From Deroplatys truncata (taxonomy: Eukaryota; Arthropoda; Insecta; Mantodea; Mantidae), in the NCBI GenBank assembly GCA_030765065.1, contig CM060989.1, positions 41,965,501 to 42,029,500 of the forward strand: a DNA stretch of 64,000 bases, read 5' to 3'. Both the position numbers and the translations under genes were made by a program. The notes beneath the pieces are model-generated. The model worked only from the letters and a program-made list of their open reading frames with translations, made no database searches and was not told where the DNA came from. This document shows positions 43,599-53,925 of this stretch, piece after piece. Every line of letters begins with the position of its first letter. Within the stretch, counting starts at the first letter, position 1.

Positions 43599-44842
43599 CA
43601 CTAGCGTTTGTGAAAATTACAACACCAAGAAGGAAACGCATGATTTGAATGAATTTGATACCACAGGTTAGGTACATGACAAGTAACAAATGATAAACTT
43701 TTCCAATTTATACATGAACTTTGAGCCCTAATATTCAGTATTTGGTGTGGCCTCCATGCGCTGCAATTAAGAGCTGCTATACGCCGTGGCATTGAATCAA
43801 AAAGGTTCTGAATAAGTTCCTGAGAGATTTCCCTCCACGCAGTTTGTATTCGAGCCCACAAATCCGTGGCACTGGTTACTGGAGGACCGTGACGCACCAT
43901 GTGCCGACCAACCATATTCCAGACATGTTCGATGGGCGACATGTCTGGCGAACGTGCAGGCCAGGGAAGCAATGGTACCCGTCGCTCTGCTAAGAAGACT
44001 TGTACATTCCCCGTAATATGGCCGAGCATTGTCCTGTTGAAATGTGGCCTGTGGAGATACCTGAAGCAGGGGGAGTACCTCAGGCTCTACAACTACCGGA
44101 CACGTTTGCGGCCGTCACCGTAGGACACATCGAAGCGGGACTCGTCCGAAAAGACTACATTTTGCCACTCAGCACCCCAATGACGTTGTTCACGTACCCA
44201 TTGCAGTCGGAGGATCTTCTTGTTTCTGGACAATGGAAGCCGACGTAATGGCATGCATGCAACTAGTCCAACCTGCAGCAGACGGCAACGAACCGTTGAT
44301 GCAGACAACTTCACACCTGTTGCAGTGCTCCAGCGTCGATCCAACACTGTGGATGAAGCTATACGGTCCGTTATGGTCATGCAGACAAGATGACCGTCAT
44401 CCCGTGCTGTGGTCATGTTCCGCGGTCCAGTACCCGCTCTTCGCTGCGTACGACCTTCATCTATCCACAGCTTCCACACACACATCTCTGTCGTAGCAGC
44501 ATGCGCTGCCGAAATGTCACGGTATGACAAACCCGCTTCCCGGAGACCGATCATTCTGGCCCGTTCGAACTCACTCACTGCCGATATGGCTCCATTTGAC
44601 GTCGACGAGGCATACTGACACGCACTTTATTGTTTCACCTTGTTTGACAGCTCTGCAATGAATACAGTGGGCGCAACACTGACCTTGTCGAGACGACACG
44701 AGAGGGCTCTGCTCGGCCTACGTGCACCCCATCTCTCTGCAAACCTAATCACTTATTGCTTGCACACTCTTTTACACTTCCAGCAAGTTTGGAGTTATTC
44801 GGGAAATTCTTGCTTGGTATTGCAATTTTCACAAACAGCATG
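43599..44842 (-). mobile_element. Tc1-type transposon, full length
   Basis: 1244 bp, flanked by TA at 43597-43598 and 44843-44844. Ends share GTTTGTGAAAATT.CAA.AC and begin with CA, as Tc1 ends do. The arms are about 30 bp. Confidence 0.88.
43640..44578 (-). pseudogene. Tc1-like DD34E transposase with frameshift
   Basis: Minus strand. Helix-turn-helix region EFERARMIGLREAGLSYRDI (about 44570-44510) and GVKLSASTVRCRLLQVGL precede the first aspartate in NVVFSDESRFD (about 44140). The second lies in FQQDNARP near 44030, where a frameshift moves the reading into HITGNVQVFLAERRVPLLPW. The glutamate is in SPDMSPIEHVW near 43920. Counting across the frameshift gives 34 residues between the second aspartate and the glutamate, so this is Tc1-type. 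Open pieces: 44093-44578 and 43601-44029. A promoter was not identified. Confidence 0.88.
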
Positions 44843-44844
44843 TA

Positions 44845-45714
44845 TTTAATTCATCCTGTTATGAAAATGTAAGTTTGACAGCTATCTTGAAGATATTATA
44901 ACATGATCATGTTAAGTAAGAAAGTATATTGTAGCGGATAAAAACCATTTCCACAGCAGCCAAAGAGAGGCGAATAGTGCACGTGATCGTTAAGAGATAC
45001 TGGGCAAAGTTAAATGGGACAGACCTTAGTTATTACTGGTTTCCCTCTAGTATCCGTTAAATCCGTTTACGGGAAATTAAATTACAGAACATCATAACAT
45101 ATTTTTGCAAAGTGCGGTTCTGGGGAAACGGGAAGTGCTTATTTCGAGAAACCAGGGCAGTTCAACTACCGGTAGATCCGTGGTTCAAATCCCGGCTATG
45201 GTATTATACAATTGTTTCAGAACGTCAGGCAGCTTATTATTTAACAGTAATAACAGTGTCTTCTATTTAATATATGTTTACATATATCCGCTGTAAACAT
45301 TCCTTTCAGAATTCAGGAGTCTATAACACATGTGTGCTGTATGTGCAGGATACAGAGAAACGAATCTAAACATTTGTATACTTTTCTCTCCCCGAAACTA
45401 ATTTCCGCTGAGCAGTGATTACAAAATTACTTATAGTGCTGCGCTTCTTAAAGGCGCTTACTGTGCGATAACAAATAAAAGACAACACCCATGAACTTCC
45501 CTCCACCAATCAGCGGTCTAAGAGTAATCCTTCTCACTAGCTCTTTCCTCCCATATGTTTACAACATGATCGTTCTAGCTTGAGACAGATTATAGATTGG
45601 AGAACACCCTAATGCAATCAGTCCGATACGTGACCTACAAGCAGAGATACAGTTGCCTGTCATTTAGGCCTCTGTGTACATGTGTCGAAGTTAGTGTCAC
45701 TTTAACCTACTGTA
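44845..45714. other. Unassigned; one weak tRNA-like segment
   Basis: GTGGTTCAAATCCCGG near 45179 is a good B box but no proper A box lies 30-60 bp upstream, so I do not call a SINE. No gene seen. Confidence 0.35.
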
Positions 45715-45722
45715 ACTTACTT

Positions 45723-46254
45723 CGTTGCTGAGCGGAATGACTCAGGCGGTTGCGTCTTTCGGGGGAACGCGAGTTCAATTCCCGTGGCCGAAATTCCTGA
45801 CCCATGGTTTTTTCTAGGATTTCCCCGGGTCGCTAGGCGAATGCTGGGAAGCGTCATTACATCCCCCGAATTTCCTGTCTACCCATTTTATGTCCAATCT
45901 CATTTCACTTCACTCTTCATCTGCTTCGTTTCTTTTAGGGTTACAAGTGTTGGCGGGAGGGCTCGGCGTGTGCATGGCAGCGGGGAAGGATGCTCTAAGG
46001 AAACCTTCGTCTTCCGGACTGCGTGCTGTCTCAGGATCCCCCATGGGATGTGTAAGGGAGGGAGGGAGGCCAGCTGCACCATCCGTCACCTGGGGAGTTC
46101 ACATCTGTAAACGGTAGGGACCCTGCCTTCTGTCTGTCGTGCCTCCGGCCGCCCTCTGTTTCCTCCCTCCCTCCTGGGTGCATTGGCACAAAAGATCTGC
46201 GTAGGTCGAGGTGCTAACTCCCTCTCCGTACCTAGTTCTGCCCTATCCTATCCT
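45723..46254 (+). mobile_element. SINE-B, complete, with 8-bp target-site duplication
   Basis: tRNA-derived. A box region GAGCGGAATGACTCAGGCGG, B box GAGTTCAATTCCCG at about 45770. The body carries AGGCGAATGCTGGGAAGC, GGCTCGGCGTGTGCATGGCA and ACGGTAGGGACCCTGCC. ACTTACTT occurs at 45715-45722 and 46255-46262. The frames over it (45784-46117) are SINE read-throughs. Confidence 0.88.
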
Positions 46255-46262
46255 ACTTACTT

Positions 46263-46556
46263 GGCTTACAACCGCGCCTAGAATCAGAGGCCTGTCGAGG
46301 AGAAGACCAACATGGAATCAGAGAATAACGAATCCGGAACAGGTCATCGGCCCGTAGCCAGTTATGAGAGTGAGGAAATGAAATGAAGGCGAAATTAATG
46401 AAAGAAAGGTGATGGAGCAATTGGTGGAATGAATGGTGGGGAAACCAGAGAACCCGGAGCAAACTCACCCAGACGCCGCTTCGTTCACCTCAAATCCTAC
46501 ATGCAGGCACCTGGGATTGAACCCATGTTTAGACACGGCCACGGCACCATCCCCTA
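46263..46556 (-). mobile_element. SINE-A, reverse strand
   Basis: Head at the right: GATGGTGCCGTGGCCGTGTC and GGGTTCAATCCCAGG. The body matches the copy at 3248-3631 (GGATTTGAGGTGAACGAAGC, CTCCGGGTTCTCTGG, CATTCCACCAATTGCTCCAT). It abuts SINE-B; the 3' tail was probably lost when SINE-B inserted. Confidence 0.82.
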
Positions 46557-46589
46557 CTGTACCTACGCTTCTTATATCTACAACAAAAT

Positions 46590-47490
46590 GTGTTAATCTG
46601 ATGTGTTATATTCACATAACTTTCTCTACCCTCTATCGCTTATTAGTGTGTATACAAATTATTCTTACGAAAGTTTATTTTCCTACATGTTTCAATTTAA
46701 TCGAGATAAATCTCTCCGGAAATACACATTTGGTTAAAGATACAAAGGGAATAGAGATAGTCAAAAGTTTTAGACGCTATACTCTGGCCTTAAATAAATA
46801 AATAAATATTTTGTCTGTTAACGACGCTGCCAATAGCCAGGATCATATCTACTGACAAGGGGCTGTCGCTTTTAAACACACTTAAAAGCCATCGGTCTGG
46901 GTAGGGTTTGAACCTGCGACCACCTTGGAATCAGAAAGCCAGTGCCTAACCAACTGAACCACTCAGACCGACACGCTGGCCTTAAAGTTTCATACTATTT
47001 CCATGACATCGCAAGAAACAGCTAAAAAGCACTTTAAAACAATAACCAAGTATTGAACAATTCGAACCATTAATAGCTGATATATCGGAAATGGTATATG
47101 CTCTAAAAAGTTATTTTAAATGCCTAAATAATGTGTTTTAAAGGGATCTACAGTATTTTTGCAGTGCGTTTTCTTTATTGTTTAACGTTATGCAAATTTA
47201 TACAAAATTTCTGCGGAATGAAGTGGACTTCACAGGATATTCTCAGAAAATTCAAGGTATACATTTTATATGTCATGAAAGCCTTCGTGTCACATCTTTG
47301 GAAGGTGCTGAACTTCATACCTGGTTTGGTATTTATGCTGCCATAGACACACACACACACAAAAACTTTTTTCTAAAAATTCTTTTGGGGGTTTCAGGGG
47401 CCCCAAAACATATATTTCCGGTAAAATCTCGATATCGAATTTATGGATGGAATACAACACTTCCCCTACTTGGTATACATAGTGGAAAAA
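46590..47490 (-). repeat. Family X repeat, copy 13 (split by a SINE-E)
   Basis: From AATCTGATGTGTTATATTCA to the hairpin end CTACTTGGTATACATAGTGG near 47475. A short plus-strand X end abuts it at 47491-47575. Confidence 0.8.
46795..46975 (-). mobile_element. SINE-E, complete, with 11-bp target-site duplication
   Basis: 181 bp on the minus strand, beginning CGTGTCGGTCTGAGTGGTTC, with B box CGCAGGTTCAAACCCTACC, ending in a short ATTTATTT-type tail. CTGGCCTTAAA is repeated exactly at 46784-46794 and 46976-46986, inside a family X copy. Confidence 0.9.
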
Positions 47491-47617
47491 GTAAGAATAG
47501 AATAAAATTTTGTAAGAACAGTTTGTAGAAGAGTGAGTAGAGAAATCATGTGAGGCAACGCATCATATACATATATTTATTTATAAATACGTAACACTTT
47601 CCCTGAGTTATGAAGGG

Positions 47618-48577
47618 TGAGGCAGTATTTTTAACACTTAATGATTTCAGTCCAATTATATAATATATAAATTCAATAACAGCCAGCCTTAAAGTAATAT
47701 GTGTATGTAACAATATATAAAAAGTGCATATTACAAACATTGTATATGTTTTATTATTGTATACATGTTCAATAAGTTATGTACATGTATTACGTAATTT
47801 AATAATGTAGGAGCTGTGAGAATAATAGGTAAAAAGTTGCTAACAATGAGGTAACCTTGAGGCAATAATGAGTAAGAAAGTTTAATAATGCTACTAGTCA
47901 TTATTGGAGCAACAATAATGTAAATTTTGAGACAGTTTATAAAAAGTCAATAAACAACCAGCAAAAGCTTTAGTTAAATGAAGGTATTCTATTGGAGTAG
48001 GATTAGCCAATCAGAAACTGAAATATAGCAAAATTTACAAATTCAGAGTTCAGTTGGTTGCAGACCGTGTTCCTAACCGGACGCAAGATGTGTCCTCGAG
48101 AAATTTAATAGGTATTCAGTATGAGACAAAAATAGTTTACGTTGTTTAAAAGTGCAAGTAATTAATAAAAAAAAAATTTCACAGCTCTCTCTATATCAGT
48201 GAAGTGTTATTTAAATCGTGTCAAGGATTAATAAATGGAGTGAGGTAAAAATTATAATCTGTGTAAGCCTACATTCTTTAGCCGCACCACACCTTGCAAA
48301 GATATTCTTGTCTCTAACAATAATACTGACGCAGCCGAGGCAAACATAAATATATAATATTTAAAGAAACAGTCAAATTACAAAGTTAATATTTTTAAAC
48401 TTGGGGCAAAGTCTACCGGAAACTTTTTACTATACGTGCGGTTGCAACTACTTCAAGTTCGGCTCCCTAAGAGTCGAAATATAATAGAACCCATCCTTCA
48501 ATACAACCTACTTCAAGTTGATGCCCAAAGCGTGGTGCAAATAACGTAATAATAATTACTACTTAAAGGCTAAAAAA
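47618..48577 (+). repeat. Family Y LTR-like repeat, copy 4
   Basis: Begins TGAGGCAGTATTTTTAACAC. The 3' end holds CTTCAAGTTGATGCCCAAAG followed by CGTGGTGCAAATAACG (about 48513-48550), second only to copy 6 in likeness to a tRNA-Lys primer-binding site. Confidence 0.68.
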
Positions 48578-49440
48578 AAAGTCATTATTATGCCCTGGAA
48601 ATCACTTGGAGTATCACTTAGAGTATCAATTGGTTAAATAAATTCTTTAACTTTGGAACGAATAAAGCAATGGTAAAACAACCACGTTGGTTTTAAGAAA
48701 ACATATAGCCTATGTACCTCAATGCAAGCAAATGCTAACATGATAGAAACTCCCTCAAAAACACTAACAGAAAAGGCTCTTGTAATTCACGTGCTGGAGG
48801 CGGACTGTAAGTGGGATGCATGTCCGGTTGCACTTCATATTTCGTATTTATACCTCGTTCTGTGCCGGGAATACACAGCAGTAAAACTGGAGGTGAAAAC
48901 GTTGAACCTGAGATAGTATCTAATTGCACTGAAAGCTGCTTCGTGCCGCGCCAAACACTGGAAAACTGGCTTTCGGAAGAGCATCATTTCTTTGGAATAT
49001 AAGTAACAGCTGGGCTTATGCTTACTTGCTCCTAACAAGCAAAGGCTCTGCTTAGGGTCGCCAGATTCTCAAATTGAAAATAAGGAACACACCGTTACAG
49101 TGTACACTTACTGACCTGCATAAAATGTGGTCCATAATGGAATAGAACTGTTTATGTTGATACGACAAAATCTAGCACTACCCCCAGTCAGCGTGATCAC
49201 CTCTGATTTTCGAGCACAATTGTAGCCACTGGATTGGGTAGAACTACATTATATAAGGTTAACATTACAACTTAAACTTTATATTTTCTTGCTACACTAC
49301 CGTTTTCTTATTGCCGTTTAGTAGCGGCAATAGCTTATCCTTCGTCTCCATGTCGCTGACGAAAGCTCTCGTAATATGTAAATAACGTATCTGTCATTCG
49401 GTTTAACCTCACATGCAAACAATTCTTCATCCCTTCATCT
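48578..49440. other. No gene seen
   Basis: Overlapping short frames at 48722-49038 on both strands are not supported by any motif. Confidence 0.4.
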
Positions 49441-50134
49441 AGAAATCTATGGGTTAAATGCCAAACTTGGTATTTAGGTTCAGTACCTTCCAAAAATGCG
49501 ATACGAAGATTTTCAAGAAAATCTTCCACCCTAAACTACCATTTACATGGAAGATTTTTCAATTTTTTTTATTTTCTGAAAAATGCTTCTAACGATTTTG
49601 ATTAAAATACCATATATCAAAGATACTTACATGACAAATAAAATCTACATATTGAATTTTCTGGGAATAGCCTGTGAAGTTCTCTTCATTCGGAAGGAGT
49701 TTTGTATAATCTAGTATAACTGATAAACGTTAAATGATAGACCAAATACGTATTACACAAAGATCTCCTTAAAACATAAAATTTCTTGAAATACTTTTTG
49801 TGGCATAAGTCATTTCCGAGATATTCGTTACTAATTGCTCGAATTGTTCAATATTTTGTCATTACTTTCAAGTCATATCGATTTTCATTTGTTTCTGGCG
49901 ATTGCATGGAAAGAGTATGGAATTTTAACGCCAGCATATAGCGTCCAGTTCGTAAACATTTGATTAACCCTGCTCCCTTGGTATCTATAACGAAAGGTGA
50001 AAGGTAACTATTTCTGCAAACGTTTATCTCGATTATAATGAATTGAGAGAAAAATAAACTTTCGTAAGAAGAGTATGCATATCCACTAATAAGCGATAGA
50101 GGGTTGAGAAAGTCATGTGAATGTAAGACATCAG
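49441..50134 (+). repeat. Family X repeat, copy 14 (hairpin end lost)
   Basis: Starts inside the consensus at GGGTTAAATGCCAAACTTGG and ends GTCATGTGAATGTAAGACAT near 50125. Confidence 0.78.
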
Positions 50135-50200
50135 TGTTCTTTTTAGTGGTGTTTAACGGTTGCTTTTATTGCATACGTTATTACAGGTGGTGGAACTGAT

Positions 50201-50226
<26 letters not shown>
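50201..50226. repeat. (TA)n microsatellite
   Basis: Thirteen TA units, immediately left of the foldback element. Confidence 0.95.
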
Positions 50227-50235
<9 letters not shown>

Positions 50236-50245
50236 ATGCACATTC

Positions 50246-50599
50246 AGATGCATTTTAAGTTGAGACTGTACAATACCTCCAAAACTAAGCGTTGTAGAAA
50301 GACATTTCTTTAGTAATCGTCGCTTGATATTATAGGGGAAAGGCAGTGTTATTAGTCTGGTTTCTTTGGAAGATACTATGATGGTCATTTAGGGTCAATT
50401 TACTTTTTTTAAATGGGAACCTACAATAAGGGTAAATTTAAATTGACCCTAAAGTGACCATCACAATGTCCTCCAAATAAAACACGACTAATGGCATTTA
50501 CTTTCCCCCATAATATCAAGCAACTTTTATTCAAGACATTTCTTTCTACAATGCTTAGTTTTGGAGATATTGTACAGTCCCAACATAAATGGTGCATCC
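50246..50599. mobile_element. Foldback element: two arms of about 155 bp, small loop
   Basis: The left arm (50246-50405) and the complement of the right arm (50430-50599) match through nearly their whole length: GACTGTACAATA.CTCCAAAA, CTAAGC.TTGTAGAAAGA, GCTTGATATTAT.GGGGAAAG, GATGGTCA..TTAGGGTCAA. Only about 25 bp lies between the arms, so it could fold into one long hairpin. No ORF and no sure flanking duplication. Confidence 0.88.
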
Positions 50600-50699
50600 G
50601 TTAAATGGTCCACCCAAATGATAGCTAAGAAAATAAATTTGTAAGCAAACATTCTAGGTCTAACTTTAGGGTACCTCCGAGGAATTTGACAATTATTAC

Positions 50700-50796
50700 G
50701 AGTGAGAAAAACTTTTAAAAGCTCAATCAGGGAGAATGGTCCAGGTGGGTTTTGAACCAAAAACAAGTCCGTGCCATAACGACTTCGGCTACCCTA
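50700..50796 (-). mobile_element. SINE-D-like head
   Basis: Minus strand: GGGTAGCCGAAGTCGTTATG (A box) and TTTTTGGTTCAAAACCCACC (B box), similar in layout to the SINE-D at 35636. Confidence 0.55.
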
Positions 50797-50799
50797 ATG

Positions 50800-51555
50800 A
50801 TTGTTCTCTTACAACATCCCATAGCAGTTATAAAATGTGGTTTATTTAGTTAATATTCCACAATACATACGAGTAAAATTTGTACATAGGCCCTTGTGAT
50901 TATAAATTAACTACTTGTTTACACCTCAACACTCAGCCCTAGAGGTCAGGGGTACTGTTGATAAAAAACTTTCTACAAATGGTACAATTAGAGCACGAAC
51001 TTTGGCGACTGAATTAAATTAGTGGCTTTTTCTTCGTTAAGTTGTTACAATTGGCCCACGCTTCATCTTACATAGCTCTTGTTTAATGAACAAAATACAA
51101 AGCAAAAATGAACGTAGCAAATTTGCTACAAGTAGATGTAAATAAGGTTGGAGTGAGCTGGCTCAATTAGAACACCCATTGGTAGGTCTTGTAAGTGTGC
51201 TTTTTCCCTTCTTTTCATTTGAAGTACGTTACGCCTACTTCAGTATTTTATTAGACAGAACTGGAAGAAGCGGAAGTTGTCCTAATTAAACTGCCATGGC
51301 ACTTCAATGCGAGAGTTTTTGTGTATTTCCGTACTAGACTGATAGTCTGAATTAATGATTACAGATAGACGTCACACTGATCCTATTTGAAGACCTGTGT
51401 TGAATTGTAGGATTGTATAAATAATATGAAACTTCTCTGGCTAAACGTCGTTATGCCTAATTAAACCTTTTTGAAAGACAGAAAGCGGGAAGGTTTATAT
51501 TAAGAGAGGATGGGGCTATTTGGCATTTAGATACCTAGTTAAATGTAAAGATACA
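50800..51555. other. No gene seen
   Basis: Unassigned sequence between a SINE-D-like head and SINE-C. Confidence 0.4.
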
Positions 51556-52219
51556 GACGAACGGAGGGGCCTTCAAAACCAGATCAGAGCACCGGACGTA
51601 GGCCATCTGGCCCATTGTGCTTCCACCGTGACTCTGAGAGGGAGAGGTGAGGGGAGAGACCCGAAGTCGACCAAATCCGGGTGGATACGGGCGCTAGCAT
51701 GGACGGGGTCCCTAATGTTTCCAGATCGAACACAATGAATGCAAAATGCCAGTACCCGGAGGCGGGTCCTAATTGAGCAGTTACACAGCGACGCGAGGGA
51801 AGAAACTTCTACAGCGCGCACATCTACCGCCCAGCCGCAACACGTCGAACACCGTCTCCTGGTGCTACAGCTCTGAAACAGATGACAAGATGATGGGTAC
51901 AGGAAATGAGGGGCAGAAAAGTCGTGGTAGAAGATGCACATCTTAAGAATTTTTAATTAGTACTGAAATGTTAATCGTTTTCAATGATATCTAGCGTTTT
52001 AATAAATAAATTTAATTTTAAGATAAAATTCTTATTACTAATCCTAATTGTCTTAAAGTTGATAGAGCAATAATTTTTTTAAATCATATTAAAAGTTTGC
52101 TCCTAATGATCCGGGTAAACCACGAAAACCATGGGTCAGAGTAAGTGGTCGCTGGGGATCGAAACCGGGACCTCCCGAATGCGAGTCGGGCACGTTACCG
52201 AGGCGCCACCTCGCTCGGT
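51556..52219 (-). mobile_element. SINE-C, broken by a mitochondrial insertion
   Basis: Head at the right: ACCGAGCGAGGTGGCGCCTC and a B box reading GGTTTCGATCCCCAGC (52152-52167). Body at 51556-51936 with CATCTTCTACCACG and CCTGTACCCATCA. About 25 bp of SINE normally lying between GTAGAAGATG and the CCGGGTAAACC segment is missing and is replaced by 174 bp of unrelated AT-rich DNA. Confidence 0.85.
51937..52110 (-). pseudogene. nad5: Nuclear mitochondrial DNA segment (NUMT) with ND5 fragment
   Basis: On the minus strand 52018-52110 reads LGANF, one stop, YDL, then KKIIALSTLSQLGL and VMSILS under the invertebrate mitochondrial code. This is the strongly conserved central membrane part of NADH dehydrogenase subunit 5, a proton-pumping subunit of respiratory complex I. 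ATA must be Met and AGA Ser, which shows mitochondrial origin. The stop replaces an expected glutamate-like residue, so the copy has decayed. After codon SILS the ND5 match ends. The next 80 bp (51937-52017) is AT-rich and does not continue ND5; it may be another mitochondrial region joined to it, possibly a tRNA (ATCATTGAAAACGAT suggests a tRNA-Phe anticodon arm, weakly). The fragment replaces a piece of a SINE, as expected for filler DNA in break repair. Confidence 0.85.
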
Positions 52220-52532
52220 ACTTGTACGAAGTGAAACACCACAACTACTTTATCGTAAAACTCTGCGCGCAACTGTACACATTTAAGATGCAAATTGTAA
52301 CAGTCTACAACTTAAGGCTGCATACAGTATGTCTGATATTGTGGTGAATAATAGCCGATATTACACTGATGTAGTGATACTATTTTGTCAATTACGAAGA
52401 ATCATGAACACAAGATTTAAAAAGGTCCTTGACTTAATTATAACAGTGAGACATTTTGGACACTGGAGCTTAGGAAACGTTTAAGCAGGAACAAACTTCA
52501 GGGGGGCTTCCTGAGAGGAAAAGAAATAAAAG
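52220..52532. other. No gene seen
   Basis: Unassigned sequence between SINE-C and a TA repeat. Confidence 0.4.
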
Positions 52533-52554
52533 GATATATATATATATATATATA
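52533..52554. repeat. (TA)n microsatellite
   Basis: Eleven TA units. Confidence 0.95.
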
Positions 52555-52624
52555 CTGTTAATTACGCATGTTTATGTTTCTTTTTCAGTTAAACGTCACT
52601 TGGCTGAACACGGTTGAAGCTCAA

Positions 52625-53330
52625 TGTTACAATTCACCAATATTTCAATAGCGTTCTCCTAGGCGAAGAAGAGACTGGGAGTCCGCCTTTTCTCTTGAAC
52701 TAAGCTCCCTTCACTTTTTGTTAAACTTCACCGGTATATCAATAACGTTTTCCGAAGCACAGTAATTGGGCGTAGAGGTCCGGTTGCATGGTCCGCCTCT
52801 TCCGTATCTAAATGATGTTTTCCGAGGCAGAGGGATTGGGCGTGGAGGTCCAGCTGTATGGTCTGTCTCTTCTCCGGACTTACGCTCCCTTGACTTTTGT
52901 TAAAATTTACCAGCATCGCAATAGTGTTTTCCAAGGTATAGAGACTGGGCGTGGAGATCCAGTTGCATGATCCTCCTCTTCTCTGGGCATAAGTACACTT
53001 AACTTCTACTACAATTCAACCAATATGTAGTGTTTTCCGAGGCAGAGGAATGCTTGAAAATCCAGTTACATGACCCGTCTATTTTCTAAACGTAAGCTGT
53101 CTTGACTTCTGTTAGATTTCACCAGCATCTCAAGAGCATTTTCCAAGGCAGAGGGATTGGGTGTGGAGGTCCAGTTGCATGGCCCACCTCTTTTTCGGAC
53201 TTCAGCTCCCTTGACTTTTCTTAGGATTCACCATTATCTCAATAGCGTTTCCCGAGGCAGAGGGATTGGATGTGGAGGTCCAGTTGCATGGCCAGCCTCT
53301 TCTCCGCTGACCATGTTCCCTTGGCTTTCA
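52625..53330. repeat. Minisatellite with period near 109 bp, about 6.5 units
   Basis: The marker GTTTTCCGAGGCAGAGGGAT or a variant recurs at about 52747, 52817, 52926, 53032, 53138 and 53247, spacing 70, 109, 106, 106 and 109. Each unit also contains GGGCGTGGAGGTCCAGTTGC, a CTTCTCCGGACTTA part and CTCCCTTGACTTTTGTTA. The 70-bp interval is an internal deletion. Units differ by roughly 10-25 percent by eye. The open frames (for example 53157-53366) are not a coherent repeat protein. Confidence 0.92.
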
Positions 53331-53572
53331 TCTGCAAGAGCTGGCGAAGAGCGTCGTGCAAACTGATGTAGTTTGAGCTGCGCAAACAATTGAACAACAC
53401 ATTATTATAGTTTATGATGCTATTCGGAATGCAGAATTTTGAGAAATGTGAAACAGCATCGTGCAATGTAATTAAGTCTACTAATATTGCATGCATCCTC
53501 GGACATATTACGTTCACATTTTCTCGTAGTTATCCTTACAGTTTAAACTAGCCTTTTGTACTTGGAACACTA

Positions 53573-53925
53573 ATACAGGGAGCAGAATTTAAATGTTTAT
53601 TTCTAACGAATGACAATAATTAGAGACACATACTTACATCACTGGATAGAGGAAAACTCAGTGTTATTTTATGCATTCAACATGAGCACCATTTCTTATG
53701 CAAGGATGACCAGTGATTTTCCCTTTGCATATGCAACTATCTTCTACGAATTTCTTGTTCCAATAATTGTGAATCTGTTTATGAGGCGGCGCTCTTTGTT
53801 GAATTTATAACTAAATGCACGCTACACTGAAACAATGGATTCACTCTTTGTATACGCAAGAACACAAGACTTTTCCTGTGGTGTTGCCATTTCTTGTAAA
53901 CAAACTGCGCAATCAGTGGAGCTAT
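53573..53925 (-). mobile_element. MITE related to 40398-40878, one end lost
   Basis: Reverse orientation relative to that copy. It shares TTATTTCTAACGAATGACAA, CATCACTGGATAGAGGAAAA, CAACATGAGCACCATTT and, in the centre, GAAACAATGGATTCACTCTT and CTTTTCCTGTGGTGTTGCC. The distal inverted repeat is missing. Confidence 0.8.

Noticed and set aside
44000..44618. Plus frames opposite the Tc1 transposase
   Set aside because: Antisense shadows of the transposase, whose motifs are on the minus strand.
45140..45205. SINE or tRNA around GGTTCAAATCCCGG
   Set aside because: Good B box but no A box at a workable distance and no body shared with other SINEs.
45784..46117. Plus frame of 108 codons with GC-rich sequence
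   Set aside because: Inside SINE-B; not conserved as protein in the second complete copy at 61852-62399.
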